Origin: Belliella aquatica
GTDB lineage: Bacteria; Bacteroidota; Bacteroidia; Cytophagales; Cyclobacteriaceae
Assembly (NCBI RefSeq): GCF_014637795.1
Contig: NZ_BMFD01000008.1
Coordinates: 1 to 64,000 of the forward strand
Length of the DNA: 64,000 nt
Direction: 5' to 3'
The notes beneath the pieces were generated by a model. It made no database searches. It was given only the letters and a program-made list of their open reading frames with translations, and was not told the DNA's origin. Position numbers and translations under genes: made by a program. Within the stretch, counting starts at the first letter, position 1. Each line of letters opens with the position of its first letter. Shown one piece after another: positions 17,327 to 24,762 of the stretch.

Positions 17327-17720
17327 TTAAAATTTCTATTCCCCAACACAAATTGCACTGATTCAAATTTTTTCGTCTTGAAAAAGTACAATATTGGAAT
17401 AATTATATGTTTTCTTGGTTTTTCGCCAAAAGTCGACGAATGGTCGGCACGGGACACGGACGGGAGGAAGACGGGGGAAAATAAGATATTTTTAGAAATT
17501 AATATGATTATTTTATAATAAATTGTATTATTTTAATATGGATAAATTGAGGGAATCTCACGGAAATTGATGTAAATTCTCGGGATTATTACCTCAGATG
17601 AACTCAAATGAACTCGGTTGATTAAAGATAATTTCTTTCCTCGCTGAATGGATTTAAAGTTACAAAGTCGTATTGAGTAATAATTATCTTTTAATTATTT
17701 CAAACTACATTTCGGTCCAA
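17327..17720. other. Non-coding left edge of the accessory island
   Basis: No convincing gene is seen. The stretch includes a short GC-rich patch at about 17430-17480 (GTCGAC, then purine-rich GGGACACGGACGGGAGG) that is unlike the AT-rich surroundings. An open frame on the minus strand across 17140-17457 is mostly the shadow of the dehydrogenase gene. Confidence 0.5.
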
Positions 17721-18006
17721 CTTTAAGGACGATGACCTTGAGTTGTGAGAGCAAATAATGAAGGACATTTGAATTCTTTGCCTTACTTTTTTCATTGATA
17801 AAAAAGTAACAAAAAATCTAGGCCTGTGTTGATGCTTTTAAATTGGGATTGCGGATGTTTTGAATATTACATTTCTTGACCCAATTTAATTTTAAGCCAC
17901 TTGCTTCAACCTAAAAATGAGTGGATCTCGCTGCAAGCCGCGAGCTAACTCATTTTTTTAACGGTTTAATCAATTATCTTAAAACTACCAAGGGCCGTCC
18001 TTAAAG
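17721..18006. repeat. Cloverleaf-like structured non-coding element
   Basis: The 286-bp element is closed by an 11-bp perfect inverted repeat CTTTAAGGACG/CGTCCTTAAAG (17721-17731 and 17996-18006). Inside are three further perfect pairings: TTACTTTTTT/AAAAAAGTAA (17783-17792, 17800-17809), TTAAATTGGG/CCCAATTTAA (17838-17847, 17880-17889), and AAAAATGAGT/ACTCATTTTT with inner CTCGC/GCGAG (17913-17957). The layout is one closing stem with three hairpins. It could be a mobile non-coding element or a structured RNA. No open frame. Confidence 0.6.
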
Positions 18007-18078
18007 ATACCAGGAGTTATGAAAAGGCGGAAGAAAAAAGGTACTGCTAAAAGTATTTGAGGTTTTACCTTTATGTAA

Positions 18079-18270
18079 ACCAATTCCCCTTCCGAAGTCG
18101 TCATCGAGGACTAGACAGCAATCGAACAGCTCAGGATTATCCAGCAGCTGGAGGACGAGGACAGACAGACCACCTTCAAGCTGATTGACAAGATGCTCAC
18201 CTACAAAAAAAACTTCCAGAAAAATGTCGCTGCGCTAAGCAAAAATCCGGACTTATCGGTTTTTTTTTAA
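18079..18270 (+). pseudogene. C-terminal remnant of an HTH (XRE-type) regulator
   Basis: Translation gives PSEVVIED, a TAG stop at 18112-18114, then TAIEQLRIIQQLEDED (from 18115) and RQTTFKLIDKMLT, and ends KNFQKNVAAL plus a short tail. This resembles the tail of Bacteroidota helix-turn-helix proteins, where D-K-T-A-I-E-Q and a longer K-F-K-D-F-F segment are expected (recalled pattern, not searched). The stop looks like an AAG-to-TAG change, and a few residues are missing before FQKN. The DNA-binding half is absent. Its codon use is richer in G+C than neighbours, suggesting transfer. Confidence 0.5.
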
Positions 18271-18286
18271 TAAATAGCTCTAACTT

Positions 18287-18484
18287 TTAGGATGTCAACC
18301 ATATAATCAGCTCCCTTATGAACATTATAAATCCTACTGTCATTAATGAATAGATAGTCACATTTCTTTTAATCTTATATTCAGAATTAAACTTATGAAT
18401 ACCTACTTTATCTCTCCGGATGATCCGAAAGTAGAGATATACACCCAATATGAAAATTAATAAACCTATAAAAATCATCATCAT
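18287..18484 (-). CDS. Small two-helix membrane protein, copy 1
   Basis: The 65-residue protein has two predicted membrane helices (about 3-20 and 42-63) joined by a basic loop with RRDKVGIHKFN. It matches its neighbour at 18534-18740 along the length: IG-FILGVYLY then R..KV.I.KFN. The start has three ATGs in a row (18484, 18481, 18478). Function unknown. The duplication argues that both frames are real genes. Confidence 0.6.
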   Translation of the reverse strand: MMMIFIGLLIFILGVYLYFRIIRRDKVGIHKFNSEYKIKRNVTIYSLMTVGFIMFIRELIIWLTS

Positions 18485-18533
18485 ATTTTAACTCTACGAA
18501 TTAAGCCAATCCTCAAAACACCAATCGGAACAT

Positions 18534-18740
18534 TTAAAATGAATATACTAAAACTTGACTATTTAAATTTAATAAAACATGAAATAAAACCCCTCCAATC
18601 AATAAAGCATACACAAACCATCTATTTCTATATTTCCAAATTGCATTAAATTTATTAATAGCTACCTTAACTTTTCGGATTTCTTTGTTATACAAATACA
18701 TTCCTAAAATAAACATTACCAAGCCTAATATTACTTTCAT
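18534..18740 (-). CDS. Small two-helix membrane protein, copy 2
   Basis: The 68-residue paralogue of the adjacent protein has helices at about 3-17 and 43-62 and an intervening IRKVKVAINKFNAIW loop. It is encoded in tandem with copy 1, 49 bases apart on the same strand. It may form a small operon with the genes at 18841 and 19751, but gaps of 100 bases or more make that uncertain. No family recognised. Confidence 0.6.
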   Translation of the reverse strand: MKVILGLVMFILGMYLYNKEIRKVKVAINKFNAIWKYRNRWFVYALLIGGVLFHVLLNLNSQVLVYSF

Positions 18741-18840
18741 TTGTAATTATTTTTTTTGGTCGGAATACATCTACGATATTTACTGATGTGTCAAAACAAG
18801 TTTTAAAAAAACTTGACCTATCGTATTCATTTGCAAATAA

Positions 18841-19419
18841 TTACCTAATACCATGATTTACAACCTCAGTAACTTTGTCAAATTGGCAATTGGATACTTT
18901 ATGTTTTTCAAACAGATCTTTTACTTCTTCTAAAACAAACATGTAAAATGTCCCATCTGGATAGAAGAAATGGCTGCCATTCCATGTAGATACATCAAAA
19001 TATAAACCTACATTAGCCTCGTAGGGATCTCCCCATGAAACAATAGGCGGCATTATTTTCTTGATGCTTTTTTCGTTAATAATGGAGCCTACCTTTGACA
19101 CAATTGACAGGAGTTGGTAGCCATTAACATTTTCGTTTTTTCTATTTTTAAGAGTAATGGGCCTTAAACTAAAACCTTTAAATTTTGCTTCTTTTAGTAT
19201 AATTTGTACTTTTTCTGAGACCAAATAAATACCCGGATAACCTGTTGGAACTATATCGTAAAATTGACTCCCTTGCAACCAATTGAACATAATCTCATCA
19301 TCCTTACTTTCAGATGAAAACAAATAATCCTCTTCTATATCTTTATTAAGTATTTGAGCTCTAAAACTATTTCTTTTATCTGAATCTGAAAACAAGAATA
19401 CTTTATTTAAATCTAACAT
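18841..19419 (-). CDS. Hypothetical protein, possibly Imm11/DUF1629-like immunity protein
   Basis: This 192-residue soluble protein has no signal peptide. The segment GYPGIYLVSEKVQIILKEAK then FKGFSLRPI (about 60-89) resembles by eye the 'lvSekv...le...l.g.eFrPi' stretch of DUF1629-type immunity proteins. The C-terminal half has WGDPYEANVGLYFDVSTWNG and a final helix. No toxin or polymorphic-toxin carrier gene is nearby, so it would be an orphan immunity gene. The assignment is weak; the coding status is good given length and AT-rich but normal codon use. Confidence 0.55.
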   Translation of the reverse strand: MLDLNKVFLFSDSDKRNSFRAQILNKDIEEDYLFSSESKDDEIMFNWLQGSQFYDIVPTGYPGIYLVSEKVQIILKEAKFKGFSLRPITLKNRKNENVNGYQLLSIVSKVGSIINEKSIKKIMPPIVSWGDPYEANVGLYFDVSTWNGSHFFYPDGTFYMFVLEEVKDLFEKHKVSNCQFDKVTEVVNHGIR

Positions 19420-19626
19420 GTTTTAATAAATCTTAAATTGTTCAAATATTTTCTGCCCAAAATTAAATACATCTTGTTCGGTTCTGGGATTTGATTTAAA
19501 GAATTGCTGCCATGAAGCGTTATTTCACCTTTGGCTTTAATTTAGGTTTTATGCGATGACTTGGTGTGGTTTCCTAAACACCCTCCTAATCCAACCAAAT
19601 TATAATTGGAAAATACAAGACTATCA
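19420..19626. other. Non-coding stretch upstream of the 192-residue gene
   Basis: No gene or strong structure is seen. With the transposase remnant at 19627-19749 it makes a 330-base gap. It may be further decayed transposase-associated sequence. Confidence 0.4.
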
Positions 19627-19749
19627 TCACCCATAATCCACTTCAATTATACCTATAATTCATGAGTAGTTTATTGAACTAGAATAAAAATAGTCATCAG
19701 GTTTCTCAACAATTCCAGATCTCACTGGATTCTCATAAATATAATTCAT
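19627..19749 (-). pseudogene. C-terminal remnant of a REP-associated Y1 (IS200/RAYT-type) transposase
   Basis: The minus-strand frame reads MNYIYENPVRSGIVEKPDDY then FYSSSINYS, a TGA stop, then IIGIIEVDYG. 'NYI..NPV.AGIV..P.DY.YSSA..Y......IEVD' is the well-known end of RAYT proteins. The catalytic HUH and Tyr parts are missing and the reading frame is interrupted. It abuts the stop of the 149-residue gene. It is an indicator of past RAYT activity in a genome that still carries the hairpin repeats described elsewhere. Confidence 0.72.
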
Positions 19750-19750
19750 T

Positions 19751-20200
19751 CTACTTTCGATCATTTGTTTTCTTTTGATCAGTTTTAGATTTGAACAACC
19801 TGTCATAAAGACCATATATCTGAGTCCTATTCTTCCTGTAAATTTTCACTTCATTTGGAATTTCAGACCATCCTTTCCTTGGAGGATTTATATTTAAAGA
19901 ATCTGGTATAGGATAGTAAAGAAGAATTCTTGAGTTTTTTGGGTTTTTTTCTTCAAACTCAACTATAAATGAATCGCCAATTTTGGCACTGTAATCCCCT
20001 TTTCCAAATCCTGAATTAAAGAGTTTGGCTGAATAAATGAACTCATACTCAACATTTCTATCTGCTTTAAACCCTGTTGTTATATTTGTTACAATTCCTA
20101 TTGTATAGTTTTTAGGTATCCTATTATAATTATATTCCCAAGCAAAATACAATATGTAGCAAGCCAAAAGGATTAATACAGCTTTTTTTCTATCACTCAT
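19751..20200 (-). CDS. Hypothetical membrane-anchored protein
   Basis: The 149-residue protein has one N-terminal membrane helix (about 7-22) followed by an extracytoplasmic domain with GIVTNITTGFKADRNVEYEF, a beta-rich module, and a charged C-terminal tail. The core 'IGDSFIVEFEEKNPKNSRI' resembles small Bacteroidota proteins that look like DUF3592-type domains, but this is not firm. No partner is evident; it lies at the right side of the accessory island. Confidence 0.55.
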   Translation of the reverse strand: MSDRKKAVLILLACYILYFAWEYNYNRIPKNYTIGIVTNITTGFKADRNVEYEFIYSAKLFNSGFGKGDYSAKIGDSFIVEFEEKNPKNSRILLYYPIPDSLNINPPRKGWSEIPNEVKIYRKNRTQIYGLYDRLFKSKTDQKKTNDRK

Positions 20201-20405
20201 CTTTGATAACTGATTTTATCCCTGTTCCAAAAGTTATTCTTAAAGGTTGATTAACGTGATTAACACGCCAATACAGGCAATCTAGCAGATTTCTTTTAAT
20301 CTTCAAATTTGAGTTAATAGAACGATTCTCCTTTTTTAAAGTATCCTTATACAGACTCAATTCTTTTGTATATTGAAGTCCTCAAACCTTATTATTTTTA
20401 AACCT

Positions 20406-21773
20406 ATGGAAAACCAACAACAAGGGAGAAGATCTTTTATCAAGAAATCCGCGGCAGCATTGGCTTTGATGGGATTAGGGTTGCCGAGTTTTGGACATAT
20501 TCAAAATAAGCAAACCCTGAAAGTAGCGCTGATTGGTTGCGGTTGGTATGGGAAAATGGATCTTTGGCGCTTGATTCAGATTGCTAATGTGGAAGTGGTC
20601 GCACTTTGCGATGTAGATCAAAATCATCTTGCTGAAGCAAATACACTTTTAAAAAATAGATTTTCCGGACACACTCCAAGCCTCTACAAGGACTATCGGG
20701 ATCTTCTCAAATCCCATCAATTAGACATCACCATCATTGGTACGCCAGATCATTGGCATGCATTGCAGGCTATAGCGGCCATGAAGTCGGGATCGCATAT
20801 TTACCTGCAAAAACCCATTTCTGTAGATGTTATCGAAGGCGAAGCCGTGGTCGCTGCCGCAAAAAAGTATAATAAAATTGTCCAAGTTGGACTTCAGCGA
20901 CGAAGTACTCCCCACTTGATCGATGCAAAACAAAGGATCATTGATACTGGTGTTTTGGGAAAAATCTCTCAAATTGAAATTTGTAGCTACTACCACATGC
21001 GCTACAATGAAAATCCTCCTTTACAGGAAATCCCAAGTTTTTTTGATTATGATTTATGGACTGGACCTGCATCCTTACGCCCTTTTGATGGACTGCCGCA
21101 CAAAAGAAAGTGGAGATCTTTCATGGAATATGGCAATGGTATCACAGGTGATATGTGCGTACACATGCTGGATTGTGTGAGGTGGATGCTTGACTTAGGT
21201 TGGCCGCTAAAAATCTCCGCAATCGGTGGGATTTTCGTGCAAAAAGAAGGGAAATCAAATATTGCGGATACACAGACTGCCATATTTGAGTATGAAGAAT
21301 TAAATATAGTTTGGCAGCATCGTACTTGGGGCAATCCTGAAGACCCAGAATACCCTTGGGCATTTAAGATTTTCGGAGAAAATGGCTATCTGGCAGGAAG
21401 TCCTTTTCAAGCTGATTTCGTTCCCTTGGATAAAGACCAAGAAAAAATGCATTGGGATGCAGTGTACGAAAAAGAAGCATTTCCAGAAGACGTAGATGAA
21501 AAAGACATTGAACTCCATGCCGTACCAGCAACAAGGAAGCATTTCAAGAATCTTGTTGACGCTATAAAATCAAATACTGATCCAGTTGCAAATGTAATGG
21601 AGGGCCATATTTCTACAGCTTGCTGCATTTTGGCAAACATGTCTATGGAGCTTGGAAGGCCTTTAAGTTACGACCCAAAAACAATGACAATCCCTTCTGA
21701 CAGTGAAGCTTCTGCATTGCTTAGAAGACCATACAGGAAGCCTTGGATTCATCCTGAACCAGACGACATCTAA
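20406..21773 (+). CDS. Gfo/Idh/MocA family oxidoreductase, Tat-exported
   Basis: These are NAD(P)-dependent sugar or inositol dehydrogenase-like enzymes. The ATG at 20406 starts MENQQQGRRSFIKKSAAALA, a twin-arginine signal (RRSFIKK), so it is probably exported to the periplasm with its cofactor bound. The N-terminal Rossmann motif is VALIGCGWYGKMDL (about 41-54); the EKP-type motif is YLQKPISVD (about 132-140). The C-terminal half has 'GNGITGDMCVHMLDCVRWML', as in the Bacteroidota exported subgroup. An upstream in-frame ATG at 20373 would bury the Tat motif. Substrate unknown. Confidence 0.88.
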   Translation: MENQQQGRRSFIKKSAAALALMGLGLPSFGHIQNKQTLKVALIGCGWYGKMDLWRLIQIANVEVVALCDVDQNHLAEANTLLKNRFSGHTPSLYKDYRDLLKSHQLDITIIGTPDHWHALQAIAAMKSGSHIYLQKPISVDVIEGEAVVAAAKKYNKIVQVGLQRRSTPHLIDAKQRIIDTGVLGKISQIEICSYYHMRYNENPPLQEIPSFFDYDLWTGPASLRPFDGLPHKRKWRSFMEYGNGITGDMCVHMLDCVRWMLDLGWPLKISAIGGIFVQKEGKSNIADTQTAIFEYEELNIVWQHRTWGNPEDPEYPWAFKIFGENGYLAGSPFQADFVPLDKDQEKMHWDAVYEKEAFPEDVDEKDIELHAVPATRKHFKNLVDAIKSNTDPVANVMEGHISTACCILANMSMELGRPLSYDPKTMTIPSDSEASALLRRPYRKPWIHPEPDDI

Positions 21774-21860
21774 TTTTTTTTAATCACCATTGTAGCATTT
21801 TTATACTTCGGTCCGTCATAATAGAGAAATGTCGCTAAAGAAATTTCTAAACCAACTATT

Positions 21861-22586
21861 ATGATTACTACAATGAAGATGAAGCACAACATGAAAACTG
21901 TAGCCATGCTACTTCTCCTCACCTTAGGTTTTGGCCTAGCAGGATGTTTGGATGACAATGAAAGCACCCCAATTCCTCCGGCCGCATTTATTTCTATTTA
22001 TCATGGTTCGCCCGATGCTCCGAATTTAGATGTTTTCGCCAACAGCAATCGTGTCACCACAAATCCCTTTCGCTACGCGGAAACGCTCCCTTATAGCAGG
22101 TATTATCTGGGAGAGCGTACATTTAAATTCTCTCCTTATAATTCCGTGACTTCACTCCTAGAGAAGACTTTTACCATTGAAGAAGATGTGGTTTATTCTA
22201 TGTTTTTCACAGGTATGGAAGGTGATTTAGACGCTATTCTTCTGACTGATGAATGGGCTACGCCAAATCAGGCGAGTGCACAGTTGAGGTTCGTCCATCT
22301 TTCTCCTGATGCCGGATTAATAGAAGTTCAAGTAGAAGAAGGAGATTCTCCATTTGTGGACAATTCTGATTTTAAAACTCACTCCAATTTTGAAGATCTT
22401 GATGCAGGAACTTACAATATCAGAGTTGTGTCGAAAGTATCCGGCGAAACTTTAGTCACTGCAAACAATGTAGAATTGAGGGGAAACAGAGTCTACACTT
22501 TGGTACTTCGAGGACTACAGGAAGAAGGGACTGAAGTTGAAAAAAGGCTGAATTTGCAGTTGATTACCAACTTTATCAATTTTTAA
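21861..22586 (+). CDS. DUF4397 domain lipoprotein
   Basis: This is a surface or periplasmic lipoprotein with the lipobox LAGC (Cys about 29) after a hydrophobic stretch. The DUF4397 domain is seen twice in short form: 'AAFISIYHGSPDAPNLDVFANS' and 'SAQLRFVHLSPDAGLIEVQV', each a beta-sandwich half with the H-x-SPDA signature. In other bacteria such domains occur on surface proteins of unknown role. Start choice is uncertain because ATGs at 21861, 21873, 21879 and 21891 all precede the signal peptide; the last (MKTVAMLLLL) is a good alternative. Confidence 0.85.
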   Translation: MITTMKMKHNMKTVAMLLLLTLGFGLAGCLDDNESTPIPPAAFISIYHGSPDAPNLDVFANSNRVTTNPFRYAETLPYSRYYLGERTFKFSPYNSVTSLLEKTFTIEEDVVYSMFFTGMEGDLDAILLTDEWATPNQASAQLRFVHLSPDAGLIEVQVEEGDSPFVDNSDFKTHSNFEDLDAGTYNIRVVSKVSGETLVTANNVELRGNRVYTLVLRGLQEEGTEVEKRLNLQLITNFINF

Positions 22587-22592
22587 AGTTTA

Positions 22593-22733
22593 TTATCCGC
22601 AATTATATCAGTATACGATTTTTATAGTAAAATCTTCCGGATAAGTCAACAGTCGACTGTCGACGGACAACAGATGATTAAAATATAATGAGTTCATTAT
22701 TTCAAGTGGCTACTAGTATAAAAGCGGATATAC
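22593..22733 (+). repeat. TTATCCGC dispersed repeat, copy B
   Basis: It begins TTATCCGCAATT (22593), has CCGGATAAG about 45 bases on, then a GTCGAC palindrome, and ends AAGTGGCTACTAGTATA then GCGGATATAC (22733). TTATCC and GGATAA can pair to make the first hairpin. Confidence 0.75.
22645..22673. repeat. GTCGAC palindromic module (left)
   Basis: It starts GTCAACAGTCGAC and continues TGTCGACGGACAACAG. The first ten bases are inverted at 22859-22868 with one mismatch, as in the pair around the four-helix-bundle gene at 12.8-13.5 kb. Confidence 0.65.
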
Positions 22734-22846
22734 ATATAATTAAACTTGTTTATCCTAAAGGGTATTCGTAGGTAATTAAAAACCTTTTAAATATTATAAT
22801 CGGATTATAACGACTTAAAATAAACAAATCAGTTAACATAAATCAT

Positions 22847-22875
22847 CAGTCGACTATGGACTGTTGGCTGTCGAC
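22847..22875. repeat. GTCGAC palindromic module (right)
   Basis: CAGTCGAC, then GACTGTTGGCTGTCGAC. It is roughly the inverted copy of 22645-22673, enclosing about 170 bases with no gene. Confidence 0.6.
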
Positions 22876-22943
22876 AATTTGAGTTACGCTGCAATATTTA
22901 AAAGTATTATTGAGGATAATCAAATTAACTGTTTTTCAGGGTG

Positions 22944-22979
22944 ATCCCGGGATATTTTATATCTCGGGATATTTTTTTT
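22944..22979 (+). terminator. Intrinsic terminator facing the cysM end
   Basis: A 12-bp stem ATCCCGGGATAT/ATATCTCGGGAT with one G-T pair and a three-base loop is followed on the plus strand by eight T. The stem can also form on the minus strand after cysM, although without a T run. Confidence 0.7.
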
Positions 22980-23856
22980 AGCCGAATAAGTCCGAACTCA
23001 GATATCTATCACCTCTGTCACAAGTGATGCATACGATCACTCCTTTATCGATTTCTGAGGCTATTTTCATGGCAGCAAATAGCGCCCCTCCACTGCTCAT
23101 CCCTGCCAAAACCCCTTCTTCTTTTGCAAGTCTTCTTGTCATGATACTTGCCTCTTCTTCGCTAACATCGATGGTTCTATCCACTCTTTTTGGATCAAAT
23201 ATCTTTGGCAAAAACTCAGGTGACCACCTTCTGATCCCGGGAATACTCGACCCATCTGTCGGTTGGGTTCCTACAATCTGAATTGCTTTATTCTTTTCCT
23301 TGAGATATTTTGACACCCCCATGATGGTTCCTGTCGTTCCCATAGCAGACACGAAATGTGTCACATTCCCATCCGTATCTTTCCAAATTTCCGGACCTGT
23401 ACTTTTGTAATGGGACAGATAATTATCCTCGTTAGCAAATTGATTCAGCATAAAATAACCTTCTTCATTAGCCATTTTCTCTGCCAATGTTCTGGAATAC
23501 TCGATCGTCTTTGCCGCAGGTGTTAAAATCACTTTTGCTCCATAGGCTTCCATAGACAATACTCGCTCTTTGGTGGAATTATCTGGCATAATCAAGGTCA
23601 TACTTACTCCAAGTAGATTGGCAACCATTGCCAAAGCTATTCCAGTATTCCCACTTGTAGCCTCCACCAACTTATCACCTCTTTTGATATCCCCACGTTC
23701 TAGAGCAGATTTGATCATGTTGTAAGCAGCTCTGTCCTTGACGCTGCCCGCAGGGTTTTGCCCCTCTAGTTTACAAAAAATCTTCACATTGGGATTTATC
23801 GGAATTGACTTCAATTCCACCAAAGGCGTATTCCCAATCAATTCTAGTAATTTCAT
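22978..23856 (-). CDS. cysM: Cysteine synthase (O-acetylserine sulfhydrylase, CysM type)
   Basis: This PLP enzyme makes cysteine from O-acetylserine and sulfide or thiosulfate. The PLP lysine is Lys40 in NPAGSVKDRAA; the phosphate-side loop is EATSGNTGIAL (about 65-75); GTTGTIMGVSKYL binds the PLP phosphate; and GMSSGGAL is the substrate-side motif. The length of 292 residues matches CysM rather than the longer CysK. It lies 50 bases after the serine acetyltransferase gene, so substrate and product enzymes are co-expressed. Confidence 0.93.
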   Translation of the reverse strand: MKLLELIGNTPLVELKSIPINPNVKIFCKLEGQNPAGSVKDRAAYNMIKSALERGDIKRGDKLVEATSGNTGIALAMVANLLGVSMTLIMPDNSTKERVLSMEAYGAKVILTPAAKTIEYSRTLAEKMANEEGYFMLNQFANEDNYLSHYKSTGPEIWKDTDGNVTHFVSAMGTTGTIMGVSKYLKEKNKAIQIVGTQPTDGSSIPGIRRWSPEFLPKIFDPKRVDRTIDVSEEEASIMTRRLAKEEGVLAGMSSGGALFAAMKIASEIDKGVIVCITCDRGDRYLSSDLFG

Positions 23857-23906
23857 ATCTGACGTGATTATTAGTCTTTAAATTAGCTTAAAAAAAAAAC
23901 TTCTAT

Positions 23907-24743
23907 CTACTCGATGTCATTCTTGAAGATGTACATGTCTGTTGTTTCGGAAGATGCATCGTACATCTTGGCTTGATAATAAATCTTGCTCTTTGGGAGT
24001 ACTGACCTAGTCAACCATACATTTCCACCAATCACGGACCCTTCACCGATCACAGTTTTACCTCCCAAAATAGTCGCCCCTGCATAAATGACTACATTGT
24101 CTTCGATGGTAGGATGTCTTTTGGTATCCGCATCTTCTTTGTGCACACTCAAGGCTCCCAAAGTCACACCTTGGTACAATTTCACATGATTGCCAATCAC
24201 AGTTGTCTCTCCGATCACCAATCCTGTTCCATGATCAATGCAAAAGTGATGACCAATTTTAGCTCCCGGATGTATATCAATTCCTGTCTTGCTATGTGCA
24301 AATTCGGTGATGATTCGAGGAATCATTCTGATCCCGAGCAGGGTCATTTGATGTGAAATCCTGTAGGCAGCTATCGCATAAAACCCTGGATAGCATCTTA
24401 ATATCTCAGCTCTTGATTTTGAAGCTGGATCTCCTGCAAACATGGCATCTACGTCTTGGTGAATCGCATCAAATACACCTGATAGACTCTCAAAAAACTG
24501 ATCACTCAACTCCCTTCCATCACCCTGATGTAGGTGTTTATTTCTGACCAAAATATCGGAAAACTGCGCATTCAAAGCCTCCAAACTTTCTCTCACCTCC
24601 TGCTTTTCTTTGATAATATTCAAAGCATACTCTGGAAAAAGTAAGCCCAAAAGACTTTCAAAAAACGTTTGTATCAATTTGGGAGAGGGGCACTCAGGGC
24701 AATCTTTGTGAGATTTATATATTTTGTCGACTAAATTTTCCAT
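23907..24743 (-). CDS. cysE: Serine O-acetyltransferase
   Basis: This cytoplasmic enzyme acetylates serine with acetyl-CoA, the first step to cysteine. The 278-residue protein has a helical N-terminal half and a left-handed beta-helix C-terminal half. Motifs: DIHPGAKIGHHFCIDHGTGL (catalytic His/Asp), VIGETTVIGNHVKLYQGVTLG, and the HPTIEDNVVIYAGATILGG hexapeptide repeats. It lies 19 bases after a small outer-membrane protein gene and before cysM. Confidence 0.92.
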   Translation of the reverse strand: MENLVDKIYKSHKDCPECPSPKLIQTFFESLLGLLFPEYALNIIKEKQEVRESLEALNAQFSDILVRNKHLHQGDGRELSDQFFESLSGVFDAIHQDVDAMFAGDPASKSRAEILRCYPGFYAIAAYRISHQMTLLGIRMIPRIITEFAHSKTGIDIHPGAKIGHHFCIDHGTGLVIGETTVIGNHVKLYQGVTLGALSVHKEDADTKRHPTIEDNVVIYAGATILGGKTVIGEGSVIGGNVWLTRSVLPKSKIYYQAKMYDASSETTDMYIFKNDIE

Positions 24744-24762
24744 GTTCTATTGTGATTACGAA

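Larger units (their letters stand above)
22587..22977. other. Repeat-filled intergenic region, no gene
   Basis: The 390 bases between the DUF4397 gene and cysM hold the TTATCCGC copy B, two GTCGAC modules in inverted orientation and a terminator hairpin. No coding frame is credible. Confidence 0.7.

Noticed and set aside
17140-17457. A 105-residue minus-strand frame extending past the dehydrogenase end
   Set aside because: Its C-terminal half is antisense to the enzyme and the rest has no pattern; the downstream part covers the odd GC-rich patch only.
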